Shown: positions 10,794 through 21,035 of the stretch, piece after piece
Numbering within the stretch: the stretch's first letter is position 1
Layout: the number at the start of each line of letters is the position of its first letter
NCBI GenBank assembly: GCA_001247695.2
Contig: LGRX02033465.1
Span: forward strand, 1-64,000
Reading direction: 5' to 3'
Length of the DNA stretch: 64,000 nucleotides
From: Cymbomonas tetramitiformis
Taxonomy: Eukaryota > Chlorophyta > Pyramimonadophyceae > Pyramimonadales > Pyramimonadaceae
Translations under genes and position numbers: made by a program
Notes under the pieces: model-generated
The model's input: only the letters and a program-made list of their open reading frames with translations
What the model was told of the DNA's origin: nothing
Database searches by the model: none

Positions 10794-13164
10794 TGCAGCA
10801 CGCCAGGAGTCCACGGGGGTGGCGCCGTTCACCATGTTGTTTGCCCAAGAGGCAGTAGTGCCGCCCGATTTGAAGCAGGCACCCAGCATAGATTTCGGTG
10901 CTGAGGTCGAAGATGAGAAGGATGCCAGAGTCAAGGACCTCCTCCGGAGAGCACAGGTGGTGAGGCGACTGATGGTACACGCTGGTTGCAGCCTGGAGGT
11001 CGCACAACATCGTGATACATTACATTATGAAGGGAGAAGGGGTGGGGGTTATGAGCCTAGGCCACACCAGTTTAAGGTGGGCGATTTCGTCTACATCAGG
11101 CAGAAGCCTCGCAGCGGCATGGAAGTCGCGACCAAATCCGCCATTCTGAAGCTGGCCAAGATACAGCGAGATGGTGTGGTGGTGCTTGAGGACGCCACCA
11201 AGTTAAGAGAGAAGAGCACCGTGCAGAGCATCGCGCCATGTCACCTACAGGTGAAGGACCAGTATGACTGCAGTGCAGCCGTTCCCAGCAAGCACCTAGC
11301 ATGTGAAGTGTGCAGGAAGACTGATGGGGAAGCAGAGATGTTGTTGTGCGACGCATGCAACAGGGGGTACCACTTGTGGTGTCTGACCCCAGCACTGGAT
11401 GGAGTACCAGAAGGCGAGTGGCTATGTCCCAGGTGCTCAGGCACGGGGATGCAAGCTGCCAACGCTGAGGTGCAGACCCAGGAAGACGAGAGCTCTGGTG
11501 TCCTGGAGGACAGACTGGGCATGAAGGAGCAGCAATTGAACGAGAAGCTGTCTGCAGAAATGCGCCTGCTGCCAGCAGACGTGGGTCCCCGTCGTGTGGT
11601 GAAGGGAGACAAATTTCAGCCATGGCATGCCATCTCATCAAGGGAGATGTTATTGAAAGAGAAGGACATGTTCTTGGGCATGCCAGATCAGATTGATTGG
11701 GGAAGACAGGACAAGCTCTCTGAGGCCGTGCAGATCTTCATGCCAGGGCACTGGAATGAGGTAAGGCTGGCATTTTACCGGGTAAAGGATTTTCGGCCTT
11801 GGTAATACCGGTAAAATTACCGGTAATACTTTACTGGGTAATACCGTGGTAATACCGACGTGCGAGGGACTCTCAAAACCTTGCCCACGAGGCCATTCTC
11901 TCTACACACACTTTTGCACACTGCCCCCACGAGGCCATTCTCTCTACACACACTTTTGCGCACTGCCCCCACGAGGACATTATCTATACACACACTTTTG
12001 CGCACTGCCCCAAATGTCCGATTCCGACATTTTTAAATGGGTATGGCACCGCCACGCAGGCCCGTCAACGAAAATGTTGAGTAAAGTTTCGATGAGACGA
12101 ATTCACGGAACCACTACCCATGGATGGCGGCTGGTGACCTGGTATGGTAGTCACGGATTCATGGTAACACAGGGGTAAAATGGGGTAAAATCGTGATTCC
12201 AGGTGGTAATACCAATGGTAATACCAAAATGGTATTACCAATGGTAAAGGATTTTGGGAATTTGGCACTTTACCACACTAGAGCATGGTAAAGGATTATG
12301 GGCCTTGGTATTACCGGTAAAATTACCGGGTAATACCGGTAAAGGTATTACCAGTGGTAAAACCAGTGCCAGCCTTAGAATGAGGGGCATCGCACGGTGC
12401 TGAGCAAGAAATATCGGGAACAGAAGGCCATGGCAAGGCAGCTGAGGGATGCACCTCTTGTGCCTGCGTTGGCTGAAGAAGAAGTTGAAAGACGAGGAGA
12501 ATTGAGACACATGACTAAGGCTCAGGTGAGAGAAGCTAGCGCACTGCAGTGGGGGCTTGAACTGGTCATCACAGTGCCCTCCGAGGTGAGGCGTTTGGCG
12601 ACAGAGGTGGACTGGAAGTCCGTCGATGGCGTGTGGGACCCATGGGCAGGCACTGGGGTCATCAGTGAGGTAATGGTGGAGCAATGGCCGCAGTTGAGAT
12701 TTATGAATAATGACTGGAACTCTCAGTTGGGTTGGTCTGAGGCGCATGACGCACTTCAGCCAGGTAACTATCGCATATGGAAGGAGAAGTATGGTGTATG
12801 TGACGCAGTGGTGACTTCACCTTGGTTTGCAGCGCTGGATATCGCGTTTCCATTGGCAGTAATGGCCAGTCGTGTGGTGGCATGTGTCCACGTTCCATCT
12901 TACTACTTGACAGACATGACCGAGAGCAGGGCTGCGTACTTCAGACGATTGAGTCAGACAGGACGCTTGCATGTGATTGGGCATCTGGAACATGGACCTA
13001 TTGGCCGCAGGTGTATGTGGGTCTTGGTGTTCAAGAATCCGCTGGTCAGAGCCAGGATGTTACAGGGTGGAGAAGGTGAAGGCATTGGTATGTTCACTTT
13101 CAGTTTGGGTAAGTTCATGGCAGATGGTGATACGACCCAGTATGCTGAACAAGCCCATATTTGA
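10789..13164 (+). CDS. Pol polyprotein part 2: integrase C-terminus, PHD finger, second SAM methyltransferase-like domain (MITE-interrupted)
   Basis: This is the +1-shifted continuation of the integrase (YNAARQESTGVAPF, then FKVGDFVYIRQK, a GPY/F-like module). A C4HC3 PHD finger lies at 11302-11445: CEVCRKTDGE, LLCDACNRGYHLWC, WLCPRCSG. PHD fingers read histone H3 tails, so by analogy with integrase chromodomains it may guide integration. The frame is interrupted at 11762-12385 by a MITE plus its target duplication (624 bp, divisible by three) and resumes in the same frame. From about 12590 follows a class-I methyltransferase fold: motif I DPWAGTG (12637), then NNDW, then TSPWF (12813-12827) at the place of an N6/N4 methyltransferase motif IV (D/N/S-P-P-Y/W/F, here with one proline missing), then ACVHVPSYYLTD. 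It stops at 13164, 27 nt before the polypurine tract. Substrate and activity are not determined. Confidence 0.8.
11762..12377. mobile_element. hAT-like MITE inserted in the Ty3 polyprotein gene
   Basis: The ends are inverted (TAAGGCTGGCA at the left, TGCCAGCCTTA at the right). The element is flanked by a perfect 8-bp duplication GAATGAGG (11754-11761 and 12378-12385), the duplication length of hAT transposons. The interior is full of small palindromic GGTAATACC / GGTAAAATTACC motifs and codes for nothing. It also contains a roughly 45-bp tandem near 11880-12005 (CACGAGG, then CATTCTCTCTACACACAC-type repeats). Removing the element plus one duplication copy restores one reading frame through the site. 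Confidence 0.85.
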
Positions 13165-13191
13165 GTCTGTGCTACTGCACGCAGCAGCTAC

Positions 13192-13201
13192 AGATGGGGG
13201 A
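13192..13201 (+). promoter_or_regulatory. Polypurine tract of the Ty3-type element
   Basis: AGATGGGGGA is a ten-base run that is purine except for one T, and it directly abuts the TGTTGG start of the LTR. This is where a plus-strand priming site is expected. Confidence 0.6.
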
Positions 13202-13946
13202 TGTTGGAAATCTGGGCTTGCATGTAAGAGCTTAGCGTTCGATCTCAGAATATCAGAATTTTAAAAATTTTGTAGCTCTACGATCTTGTGCTGTGTTGAG
13301 AATTGCTTGAACAGTTACCGGCACCAGTGAATGTTAATGACGAACTTATGACCAGCCGCGAGTGTTAAGCTTGCTTGATTCCGAGAATGTTCGTACCATC
13401 ATATACACGCGTTTGCGACAGCTGTAACAAACGCCGGCTTCTCATGGTACCGCGCCGGGTTTGTTCAGCTGGTGACACGCATGACAGTGGTGACAGCATG
13501 ACAGGCTTTGCGAAGATGACCATCTGAGAGATGCAGACTTGCCAGAAAAGATATGGTCACTATCGAATGACCAGGGAATGATAAGATGAAGATGGCAGTG
13601 ACTCCTTTGCCGCTGACGTGTCAATCAGAATGTGGTAAACGGTAACATTGTTAGAGCTGGCATGGAATAATGACTTTCCATTGGCCAGATGAAGATTTAA
13701 GGGCTAGAACCCGTTACAGTTTTGGGAAATGTGACGGAGCATTGAGATATAAGTAAGCTCTGACCGGAGGTCAGGCTAGTGGACTCATTATTGTTTTGCT
13801 TCGCAAGTACTAGGTGGCTGTTCGCGTGCCAGTGCTAGAGTGCTAAGACAGTTCTGCTCACAGCTTTTGTACACAATAATTCGTATTTTGTGGTTATAAT
13901 ATCAATTTTGACGGATATATTTTACTGCTGTTTTTATACTTTTTCA
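13202..13946 (+). repeat. 3' LTR of the Ty3-type element
   Basis: The segment begins TGTTGG and ends TTTTCA (TG...CA). It starts right after the polypurine tract and holds a TATA-like GAGATATAAG (about 13743-13752) followed by a plausible transcribed R region. Its first 219 bp are repeated exactly just after it, which confirms the left boundary. The right boundary is inferred from the CA before that second copy. Confidence 0.65.
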
Positions 13947-14165
13947 TGTTGGAAATCTGGGCTTGCATGTAAGAGCTTAGCGTTCGATCTCAGAATATCA
14001 GAATTTTAAAAATTTTGTAGCTCTACGATCTTGTGCTGTGTTGAGAATTGCTTGAACAGTTACCGGCACCAGTGAATGTTAATGACGAACTTATGACCAG
14101 CCGCGAGTGTTAAGCTTGCTTGATTCCGAGAATGTTCGTACCATCATATACACGCGTTTGCGACA
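13947..14165 (+). repeat. Second, partial LTR copy in tandem
   Basis: This is a 219-bp direct repeat of 13202-13420, with no difference that I could find by eye. It abuts the CA end of the LTR and stops abruptly at GCGACA. It may be left from LTR-LTR recombination or from insertion next to an existing LTR. An alternative reading is a small 964-bp TRIM-like unit with 219-bp ends, but no target duplication flanks it. Confidence 0.7.
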
Positions 14166-14973
14166 CATTCTTGGGGAAACGCTTAAGCAGACCCTATATC
14201 CAATATCTCGCCAACAAAGCCAATTATTTACGGCTATTTCTACACAAGGGACGCAAGATAAGTTATCTCTAACATTTCTACTTGTTTAGATATGATACAC
14301 GAGGGACCTGGCTACTCTCAGCAATCGACGATGCAAACTTTTTACACGCCTTGGACATCAGCAGATGTGTCTGCTACTCAGGTCTACCACGGTCTAATAC
14401 CTCCTTCACACGAAGAGTTGGCGCTACAAAAAATATATCACGCATGCAAGTGACTATGTGTGTAAGCAGCTATGGTCTTAACAAAACCATATATTATGCA
14501 GCTGTCCATGTAACCGATGGCAACCGTCAGAACGCGGCACGGTAGCATCCGTTCCGGCAACCCCCTCCCACACACACAGAAGCTGTTGGGATTTCAACCC
14601 AAGCTGAGTTGGGTGAGCCCCTCAGTCTACAGCGCCATAAACAACACCTGCACATATGCATCTATCTCCAAACGCAGCGTTCCCTGACTGCGTGCTGCAT
14701 CCTGCAACACGCAGTCAGGGTTCTAACCAGACAATCTATTATATGTGCGACATAAAAGATGACGTACGCCGTGCCATTTTGGAGTTGAAGAAATTCCATT
14801 AAAAAAAGATCGCGGCAAGATCCTGTTAGCGGCTGCGTAGGCGAGTACGGCCGCATTAGCTATTTTTTCACGATCTTGAAGTGATCACAGCGAGCACGGA
14901 ATCTTGCACAGTGAGCACGGAATCTTGCACATTTTAAAAAGTTGGTTAAGTAGTAGTAAGACGTTTAAATCAT
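14166..14973. other. Intergenic, no gene recognised
   Basis: Only short frames occur here and none has a recognisable motif. The one structured item is a 13-bp perfect stem at 14682-14694 and 14708-14720 (CCCTGACTGCGTG and its complement) around a 13-nt loop. Confidence 0.5.
14682..14720. repeat. Perfect 13-bp stem-loop
   Basis: CCCTGACTGCGTG at 14682-14694 is followed after 13 nt by its exact reverse complement at 14708-14720. No neighbouring gene explains it; it may be the remnant of a foldback or a small-RNA hairpin. Confidence 0.8.
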
Positions 14974-16321
14974 GGGTGAATTGTGAGATAGCCCGATGGC
15001 AACAATTCCTGGCTTAATTTGATATCTGAGTTGGCCCGGTGGCATAATTTTGTATTCCTGTTTGGCCCGGTGGCAAATATTTTTATTCTAAAATAGCCCG
15101 GTGGCTTAAATTTAATTTCAAGATGGCCCGGTGGCAATGTTCATAATTCTTATATAGCCCGGTGCCTTGTTTTCGTAGCCCGGTGGCCTGTTGCCATATC
15201 GTATGCTAGCCCGGTGGCAACAATTTAATTCCTAAATAGCGCGGTGGCTTCAATTTAATTCCTAAATATCCCGTTGGCTTCAATTTAATTCCTAAATAGC
15301 CCGGTGGCTTCCATTTAATTCCTAAATAGCCGAGGTCGAGCACCAAGTTGCGCGTCAGCTTCATTCGAGGTCATCATGAAGATGGAGATATTCTTTATTG
15401 AGATCGGAGAGCAGCAAGAGTCTAGCGTGAAGTGGGTGACTGGACAGTTCAAATCCGGTCGGCGTTGTTAAAGCACACCTTCACTCAGCGCAGCCAAAAT
15501 CTGGGTACGCCACCTCTGCAAGATCGAGCTAAATGCCATGCAATGGCGGGCGATCGTATGGCGCCCGGGCTAAATAGGATTAATACATCCACGACTCAGA
15601 TATGATGAGAGTAATAACGGCCAATTTTCAACTATTGCATATCGCGCGGTTTTTGGGTGGGACCACGGCTATCATATTACATTAGGTCTTGGAAACTACA
15701 AAGTAACATGCAGAAGCCCAATATGACCTGAGAACTTACATTTTCGTCACATCAAAAATCACGAAAAAAATGGAAATATCATGAAAAACGGCATTTTTTC
15801 GTTGTTTTGGGGCCCCAGTGATCCAACGGATGGCGGAAGATGTGATTGCAAATGCGAAGGGACTTGTTTTTTACATGTATTTTCGACTGGAACTCGTGGG
15901 TACCATGAAAAATGCCCCGAGACGCCCATTATCAGCTCACCACTATAAGCACCATATCTGAGTCGTGGATGTATACTACTAACGTCACGGGCCGAATCAA
16001 AATTACATTATTGCCACCGGGATATCTTACAATTTGAAAATTATATCTTACAAAGTGAAACGGGCCATCTTGGAATTTTTTAATAAGGTCATCTCAGACT
16101 ATCTCAGACAGATCAAACATGCCGACGGGCTGCGGTTTAAAGCCACCGGGCCATCTCAAAATTAAATTTAAGCTACCGGGTTATTTTAGAATAAAAGTAT
16201 TTGCCACTGGGCCAAATAGGAATAAACATTTATGCCAACGGGCCAACTCAGATATTAAATAAAGCCACCGGGCCAAATAGGAATAAAAATTGTTGCCACC
16301 GGGCTATCTCACAATTCACCC
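14974..16321. mobile_element. Foldback-type element with long inverted arms built from short subrepeats
   Basis: The left arm (14974 to about 15335) consists of roughly 30-bp subrepeats with the core GCCCGGTGGC and AT-rich spacers. The right arm (about 16010-16321) holds the same subrepeats in reverse complement (GCCACCGGGC). The outermost 20 bases GGGTGAATTGTGAGATAGCC are matched at the far end. A second inner inverted pair (CATCCACGACTCAGATATG near 15588-15606 and its complement near 15955-15973) lies in the 0.7-kb middle. Long arms of tandem subrepeats are the hallmark of Foldback/FB-like DNA transposons. No transposase frame is present and I could not identify a target duplication. Confidence 0.7.
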
Positions 16322-16971
16322 TTAAATCAATCACTGCAACCTCTTCTTTGCTGCCAATGTTTGTTGTGTGCTCAAAATTTTAAAAATGTGTTTTAGCTGC
16401 CAGTGAACATATGCTAATGAGGGGTCTAAAAACTTATATGAAGTCAAAGAAGATAAGTTGAGGGCAGATGTAGGCGATATTTCCATCACTTTTAAGTGAT
16501 AACATTCAAGTGGTTGCACTGGCTTGAGGTATATGTAACTAAGATACTATTTAGAATGCATTCAATTGTCCGAACCGATGACCGTTGGATTACTCATTAA
16601 GCGATCAATAGGCATATTTCACTGCCTATACTTATTAACGTTGTATGGAGGTGTGGCAGTAGCGTGTATCCTGATTTTGCCGAGGAATTTCCATATTGGT
16701 TGGGCAAACATACCTATGCACAAAATGCTACCAGGCAAACCACAGGCAAAAGCATGACAGTCCCGGACTTGATTGCACACATTATCCTCTGTGAATAGTG
16801 CCAAGTAACTGTATGGTGTTTCACACTCGTAGATCTCAGCTCAGGAAATTGCCATAAAAGCCAAAATACACAAATAAACCATGTACAAAGAGAAGGGGAT
16901 ATTTAATCAGCAGGAAAAAAATAGACTTCTTGCAGAATTACGATGTTTTCGAGGACTACTAAACGTTAAAT
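16322..16971. other. Intergenic between foldback element and RPL5
   Basis: No gene or repeat was recognised. The right part is expected to hold the RPL5 3' UTR. Confidence 0.4.
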
Positions 16972-19281
16972 TTACTCATCGTCTTCGTCTTCCTCAGCGC
17001 TGGCCTTGAGGGCCATAAGCTTAGCTTTGAGGTTGGCCTTCTTCTCCTCGTAAGTCATCTTAACCAACTTCCACCTGAGTATCGAAAAGTAATTTCACTT
17101 AGTTGCTTGCCTCGTAAAAGTAAAAAAAAAGTTCACTGCTGGATATTTTCAGGAGGCAACTTTACCGCTTCTTCTCGGCAGGTTGTTCACGCTCCTTCTT
17201 GGTGTGTTCGGGATCCTCACGGATCGCCTCATGTACGGAGGGGTACAGGTCCTCAAGATCATCGGGGCCGACACCTTCCTCAATGTACTGATACAAAAGG
17301 CACAGTTCATGCCCTTCAAGACATATTCAGCAAACAGTGTTCTCATAACAGGTGCACCATACAAGAAGTATACAAGAAATATGCACTATAATTCACCTTC
17401 GCGAAGTGCTCAGCATACTTCTCGGGCTCCTCATCGCGCATGTTCTCCATGTAGTCCTGGACGTGACCGCCCTGAAAAAAAAAAGCAAAGCAAACTTGAC
17501 TTACTTTTCCGTTCCTAGGCTGTAGTTGCCTCGACTCCTTAGACGCAAGCTGCTGTAGGAGAGTGACAATGAGTACTTCTACTTGGTGCGATCGGGGTTC
17601 AGGGTGGAGGAAGCATCTCGCTACCATGATGTAACGTTGGAAAGTCTCGGAATCAAGCTCTTTGGAAGCAGTGTCGTAGCCGGCATAACGCTTCTCGTTG
17701 TGAGGAATGTCCAAACCGCCATCGCAGGCGCCCTGCACCAGTTAAAAGCACACCTGACCTGAGAAGTTCCACTTAAAAAGTGCTCGCCCAGAAAAAATGG
17801 AGGAGGACCCGTAAAAAGGTACATCATTTAACGCAAATAAATCTTTTCGCTGGTCGCCTACTCCTCTACTATCCAGATAATACCAATAAAGTCACACGTT
17901 AAGAATACAGCCAAAAATACCTTCATGGCGGCAAAGACCTTGGAGCCGGTGGAAGTGGTCTTGATACCAACGTCAAGGTAGGCACGGAAAGGACGGGCAC
18001 CCTCATCGTTAGGCTCGACGTTGAAGTCTTCGCCATCAACCTGGAATATGTTCCACACATATGAGAAAAACCACTCTCCTTTTCAAATACCTCGTAACGA
18101 AAAGGCAAGTCCTCAGGTCAACATCCTACCTGGAGCATTCAACTCATAAAAAAACTGTCAACACGGGATCACATACCTCGGTCTGACCCTCATAGTCCTC
18201 GTCCAACTCGAACTTCTTCAGGGTACGACGAGCCAGGAGCAGACCGACGCAGTACGCTGCATAAAATAACGGAGCCTCGTGGTTAAGAGTCCCCTCAACA
18301 CTGTGATCGAAAGTACAACATATCTACCAGGTTTCGTGCTGTCATATTTGAGAAGGTGTACATTCGTATCGTGGGAAAAGCACGTAAAGCGGAGTTTCAC
18401 CTGCAGCGTAGTTGGTAAGGCCAACCTTGAGGCCGAAGTTTTCCAACTCATGAGCATAAGCTGCGGAGACCACTTTGTCACCGGAGATGGTAGCGTAAAT
18501 GATCTGGCAGCAGATGTCCTTGTTGGTCTGTGTTGCGGTTAAGGATCATACAGCAATATTATCGCAGGTGGGCGTGTTGTTCGATTAGACAAACAACGTT
18601 CCCGGTCCTCTCTCAATGAAAGCGTGAAGTTTAAGCTACACAAGCACGCGTCTGACAGAACTGAACGAAATATGCTGGTATGCAGCAACACAATCTAAGC
18701 ACACAATCAAAAACATAATCATTCAAAGGCAAGGATACGAAGCGAACGGCCAAACGGTACTTCGGGGAGTTGTACTTGTTCTTGTCCTGCGCCACCAGGC
18801 GGGTGCGTGCCCTGCAGGTGTATAATGGGGTCAAGTCAAGTGCTGGTCGCTGAACTCACAGGTTTGATATTGTGGGCAAAGTTGAGGGTTTTGCCATAAA
18901 AGAAAAAAGCAGTTATATGAAAACAGGAACGTGTTGTTGCAGGTTAGGAGCTGCCGCGACAGGATCAGCGCACCGGTAGTCGGTCTTTCCAGCTGCGAGT
19001 CAAAGGATCAAGTACTTTCAGAAAATTGAACGAAAAAACCCCGAGGCAAGTTATAACAGTGCAAGAAAACACATTGCTGCGCAACGAAGAGCCGGCTCAA
19101 CACTTACCGCGGCGGCGCCTGAATTTGACCTGGAACCGCTTGAAATAAGCCTGCAGTAAAAAAAGACATGAGCATCCATTCAGCTCATTTCAACCGCGAA
19201 GAGATAATATATCGTCCAAATGCAACACATATTATCGGAAGGGACACTTACTGTGCCCTTCACTTCCTTGAAATAACCCAT
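16972..19281 (-). CDS. RPL5: 60S ribosomal protein L5 (uL18), 11 exons
   Basis: The protein binds 5S rRNA and enters the large ribosomal subunit. Reading the minus strand, exons are 19281-19252, 19150-19108, 18992-18974, 18811-18739, 18527-18401, 18256-18177, 18040-17921, 17732-17625, 17471-17397, 17287-17166 and 17074-16972. All introns are GT-AG and all phases agree. The total is 900 nt, 299 residues plus stop, which is the normal length. Diagnostic segments are [102 protein letters not shown] and an acidic tail ending EEDEDE. Exon 3 is only 19 nt. No frameshift or premature stop occurs, so this is an intact housekeeping gene and the best anchor for phylogenetic placement. Confidence 0.96.
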
Positions 19282-19544
19282 TTTTCCTGGCGGCGGCAAA
19301 ACCCTAACCGGCAGTACTTAAATGAAAAGAGGACTATGGAGACGCCGTCCGCAACTAAGTAGAGCGAGAGTAGAGGCATCAGGCACACGCCAGCGCCAGG
19401 ACAGAGAACCGAGTAGCTGCGCCTGCGGCAGCCGTGTCACGCGTAGCATGCCGTGACACAGTGACACGAGTAGCCATACAGTAGCCATAGCCATAGCCAT
19501 AGCCATGAGCCCGATATCGGATATGATTCATATGACAGGTCTGA

Positions 19545-19742
19545 TGGCATGGCATATGGCATGGCATGGCATGGCATGGCATGGCCGCAATGGCATGGCA
19601 TATCATGTCATGTCATGTCATGTCATGTCATGTCATGTCATGTCATGTCATGTCATGTCATGTCATGTCATGTCATGTCATGTCATGTCATGTCATGTCG
19701 TGTCGTGTCGTGTCATGTCATGTCATGTCATGTCATGTCATA
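19545..19742. repeat. Pentanucleotide microsatellite, two related phases
   Basis: A block of (ATGGC)n at about 19545-19600 is followed by (TCATG)n from about 19602 to 19742, with three TCGTG variants near 19697. The two motifs differ by one base (ATGGC / ATGTC), so one array probably evolved from the other. Confidence 0.95.
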
Positions 19743-20525
19743 CGGCACGGCGTATTAAGAGTGTAATGAAAAGCGCGACGGATTCCTTTTCGATTCCTCA
19801 GATGCGAATTATATTTTTCATTGTTTACAAATTCCGAACAGCCGTCGGATTAAATCGGAAGGACATCTAAACCGTTATCGAAATCGCACCGGTATCTTTC
19901 TGGAATCTGTCCGCTTCCGTTCGCGCTTCTTAAGCGCTTTACACTGTGAAAACCTAGTGCAGCAGGGTAGATTAATGAAGAGATTGATCGTAACTCGTCG
20001 CGATATATTAGAAGCGAATAATGTTTCATATTATAAGCTATTATGAACGCTAGGAAGCATCCCCGCACAGATTCGGTGACTGGAAGCAGATCCCGGATTC
20101 GTCCCCGCTTCGTGTGGCGGAAGCGGGAACCGGCATCCGCAAAACGGCATTCCCTTCGGTATCCGGCCGAAGGGAACGCTAAGAAATAGTAACAACGACT
20201 GAAACATATTTTCAACGCTGTATGTGTGCATTTGTGTTTCATTTGGTCATTTGGTTCACACTTCGAGCCCCGCGGCACATCCGGGATGGCGCGTGTAAGT
20301 TACTACGAAATACGCAAACCAACGCAGCAAGTACATCCATATGGGCTGTTGAACAAACGTTACTTGAGGCGTTGCGAGAAACCGATGGGAACAGCTGCAT
20401 TCGTACATCTCTAGAGATGATGTAAAGAAGTAGCATGCCAAATCTTTGCGAGAAATTGGATTCACGCAAATCCCCAAAGTACGATTGTGAGGACCTAAGC
20501 CCTCGACTACCTCAAACCTTCAGAA
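19743..20525. other. Intergenic, no gene recognised
   Basis: Overlapping short frames occur on both strands, but none shows a family motif. A short inverted pair (CCCTTCGG ... CCGAAGGG, near 20151-20175) is the only structure I noted. Confidence 0.4.
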
Positions 20526-20625
20526 TGCCCTTGTCATTGTCATTGTCACTGTCACTGTCATTGTCATCGTCATTATCATTGTCATCGTCATTGTCATTAT
20601 CATTAATAATAATAATAATAAAACA
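20526..20625. repeat. TCATTG-type microsatellite and AAT tail at the 3' end of LINE copy A
   Basis: Imperfect TTGTCA/TTATCA hexamers are followed by (AAT)n at about 20606-20621. The same hexamer array recurs at 33777-33887, at the other end of LINE copy A. This suggests one microsatellite that was split by the insertion. Confidence 0.75.
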
Positions 20626-21035
20626 TTTACGCTAGCAAAGGGGACAAAGTCCTGAGAGTGCGGTATCCCTGCAAAGCAGGCTAGTGAAAACACCAGGGGC
20701 TACTCCCTCTGCTATAGCGCGCCCACAAAAGGGCTCAGCCCGCTTTTCAGCAGGGTGACATCTAGAGGAAAACCTAAGTGCTAGGCAATAAAAAAACTCT
20801 AGAAGATGGAGAAGCAGCCATGGCCGGGTGAGTGGAGGGGAGGCTGAATCTGAGCGGCGGGGAGGGAAGTCGAAGAATTAAGGGGGTTTTTGGAGACGTT
20901 GAGGAAGGTGGCGGGGTGGGCGGGGAGAGGGGGTGGCGTGGGAGGGAGGGGGACGGCCCCTCCCCTTGGGGTCGGGGAGCCGGAGTTTTACACTCCCGAC
21001 TCCCAACCCATCTTAGATTGCAAGACTTTTGAAAA
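20626..21035 (-). other. Probable 3' untranslated tail of LINE copy A
   Basis: This non-coding segment lies between the stop of the methyltransferase frame and the microsatellite. It is strongly G-rich on the plus strand at 20830-20990 (many GGGG runs), so an RNA from the minus strand would be C-rich. Assignment to the LINE is an inference from its position. Confidence 0.4.

Larger units (their letters stand above)
5949..13946 (+). mobile_element. Ty3/Gypsy-type retrotransposon with two methyltransferases and a PHD finger, 5' end not found
   Basis: The domain order RT, RNase H, inserted domains, integrase, C-terminal reader, polypurine tract, LTR is that of a Ty3/Gypsy element. The long frame starts at 5949, but conserved sequence starts near 6440. 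The 3' side ends with a purine tract at 13192-13201 and a 745-bp LTR. No 5' LTR, Gag or protease was recognised upstream, so the copy is 5'-truncated or its 5' part has diverged beyond recognition. The coding region carries one frameshift (about 10788) and one MITE (11762-12377) and is otherwise open for about 6.6 kb. That suggests a fairly recent copy that is no longer functional. Confidence 0.85.

Noticed and set aside
13202..14165. Complete TRIM element with 219-bp LTRs
   Set aside because: The direct repeats fit, but no target duplication flanks them, and the polypurine tract with the TG...CA layout fits a 745-bp LTR better.
19505..19870. Met-Ser-Cys-His repeat protein on the plus strand
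   Set aside because: It is translation of the pentanucleotide microsatellite; all three frames are open because the repeat has no stop.
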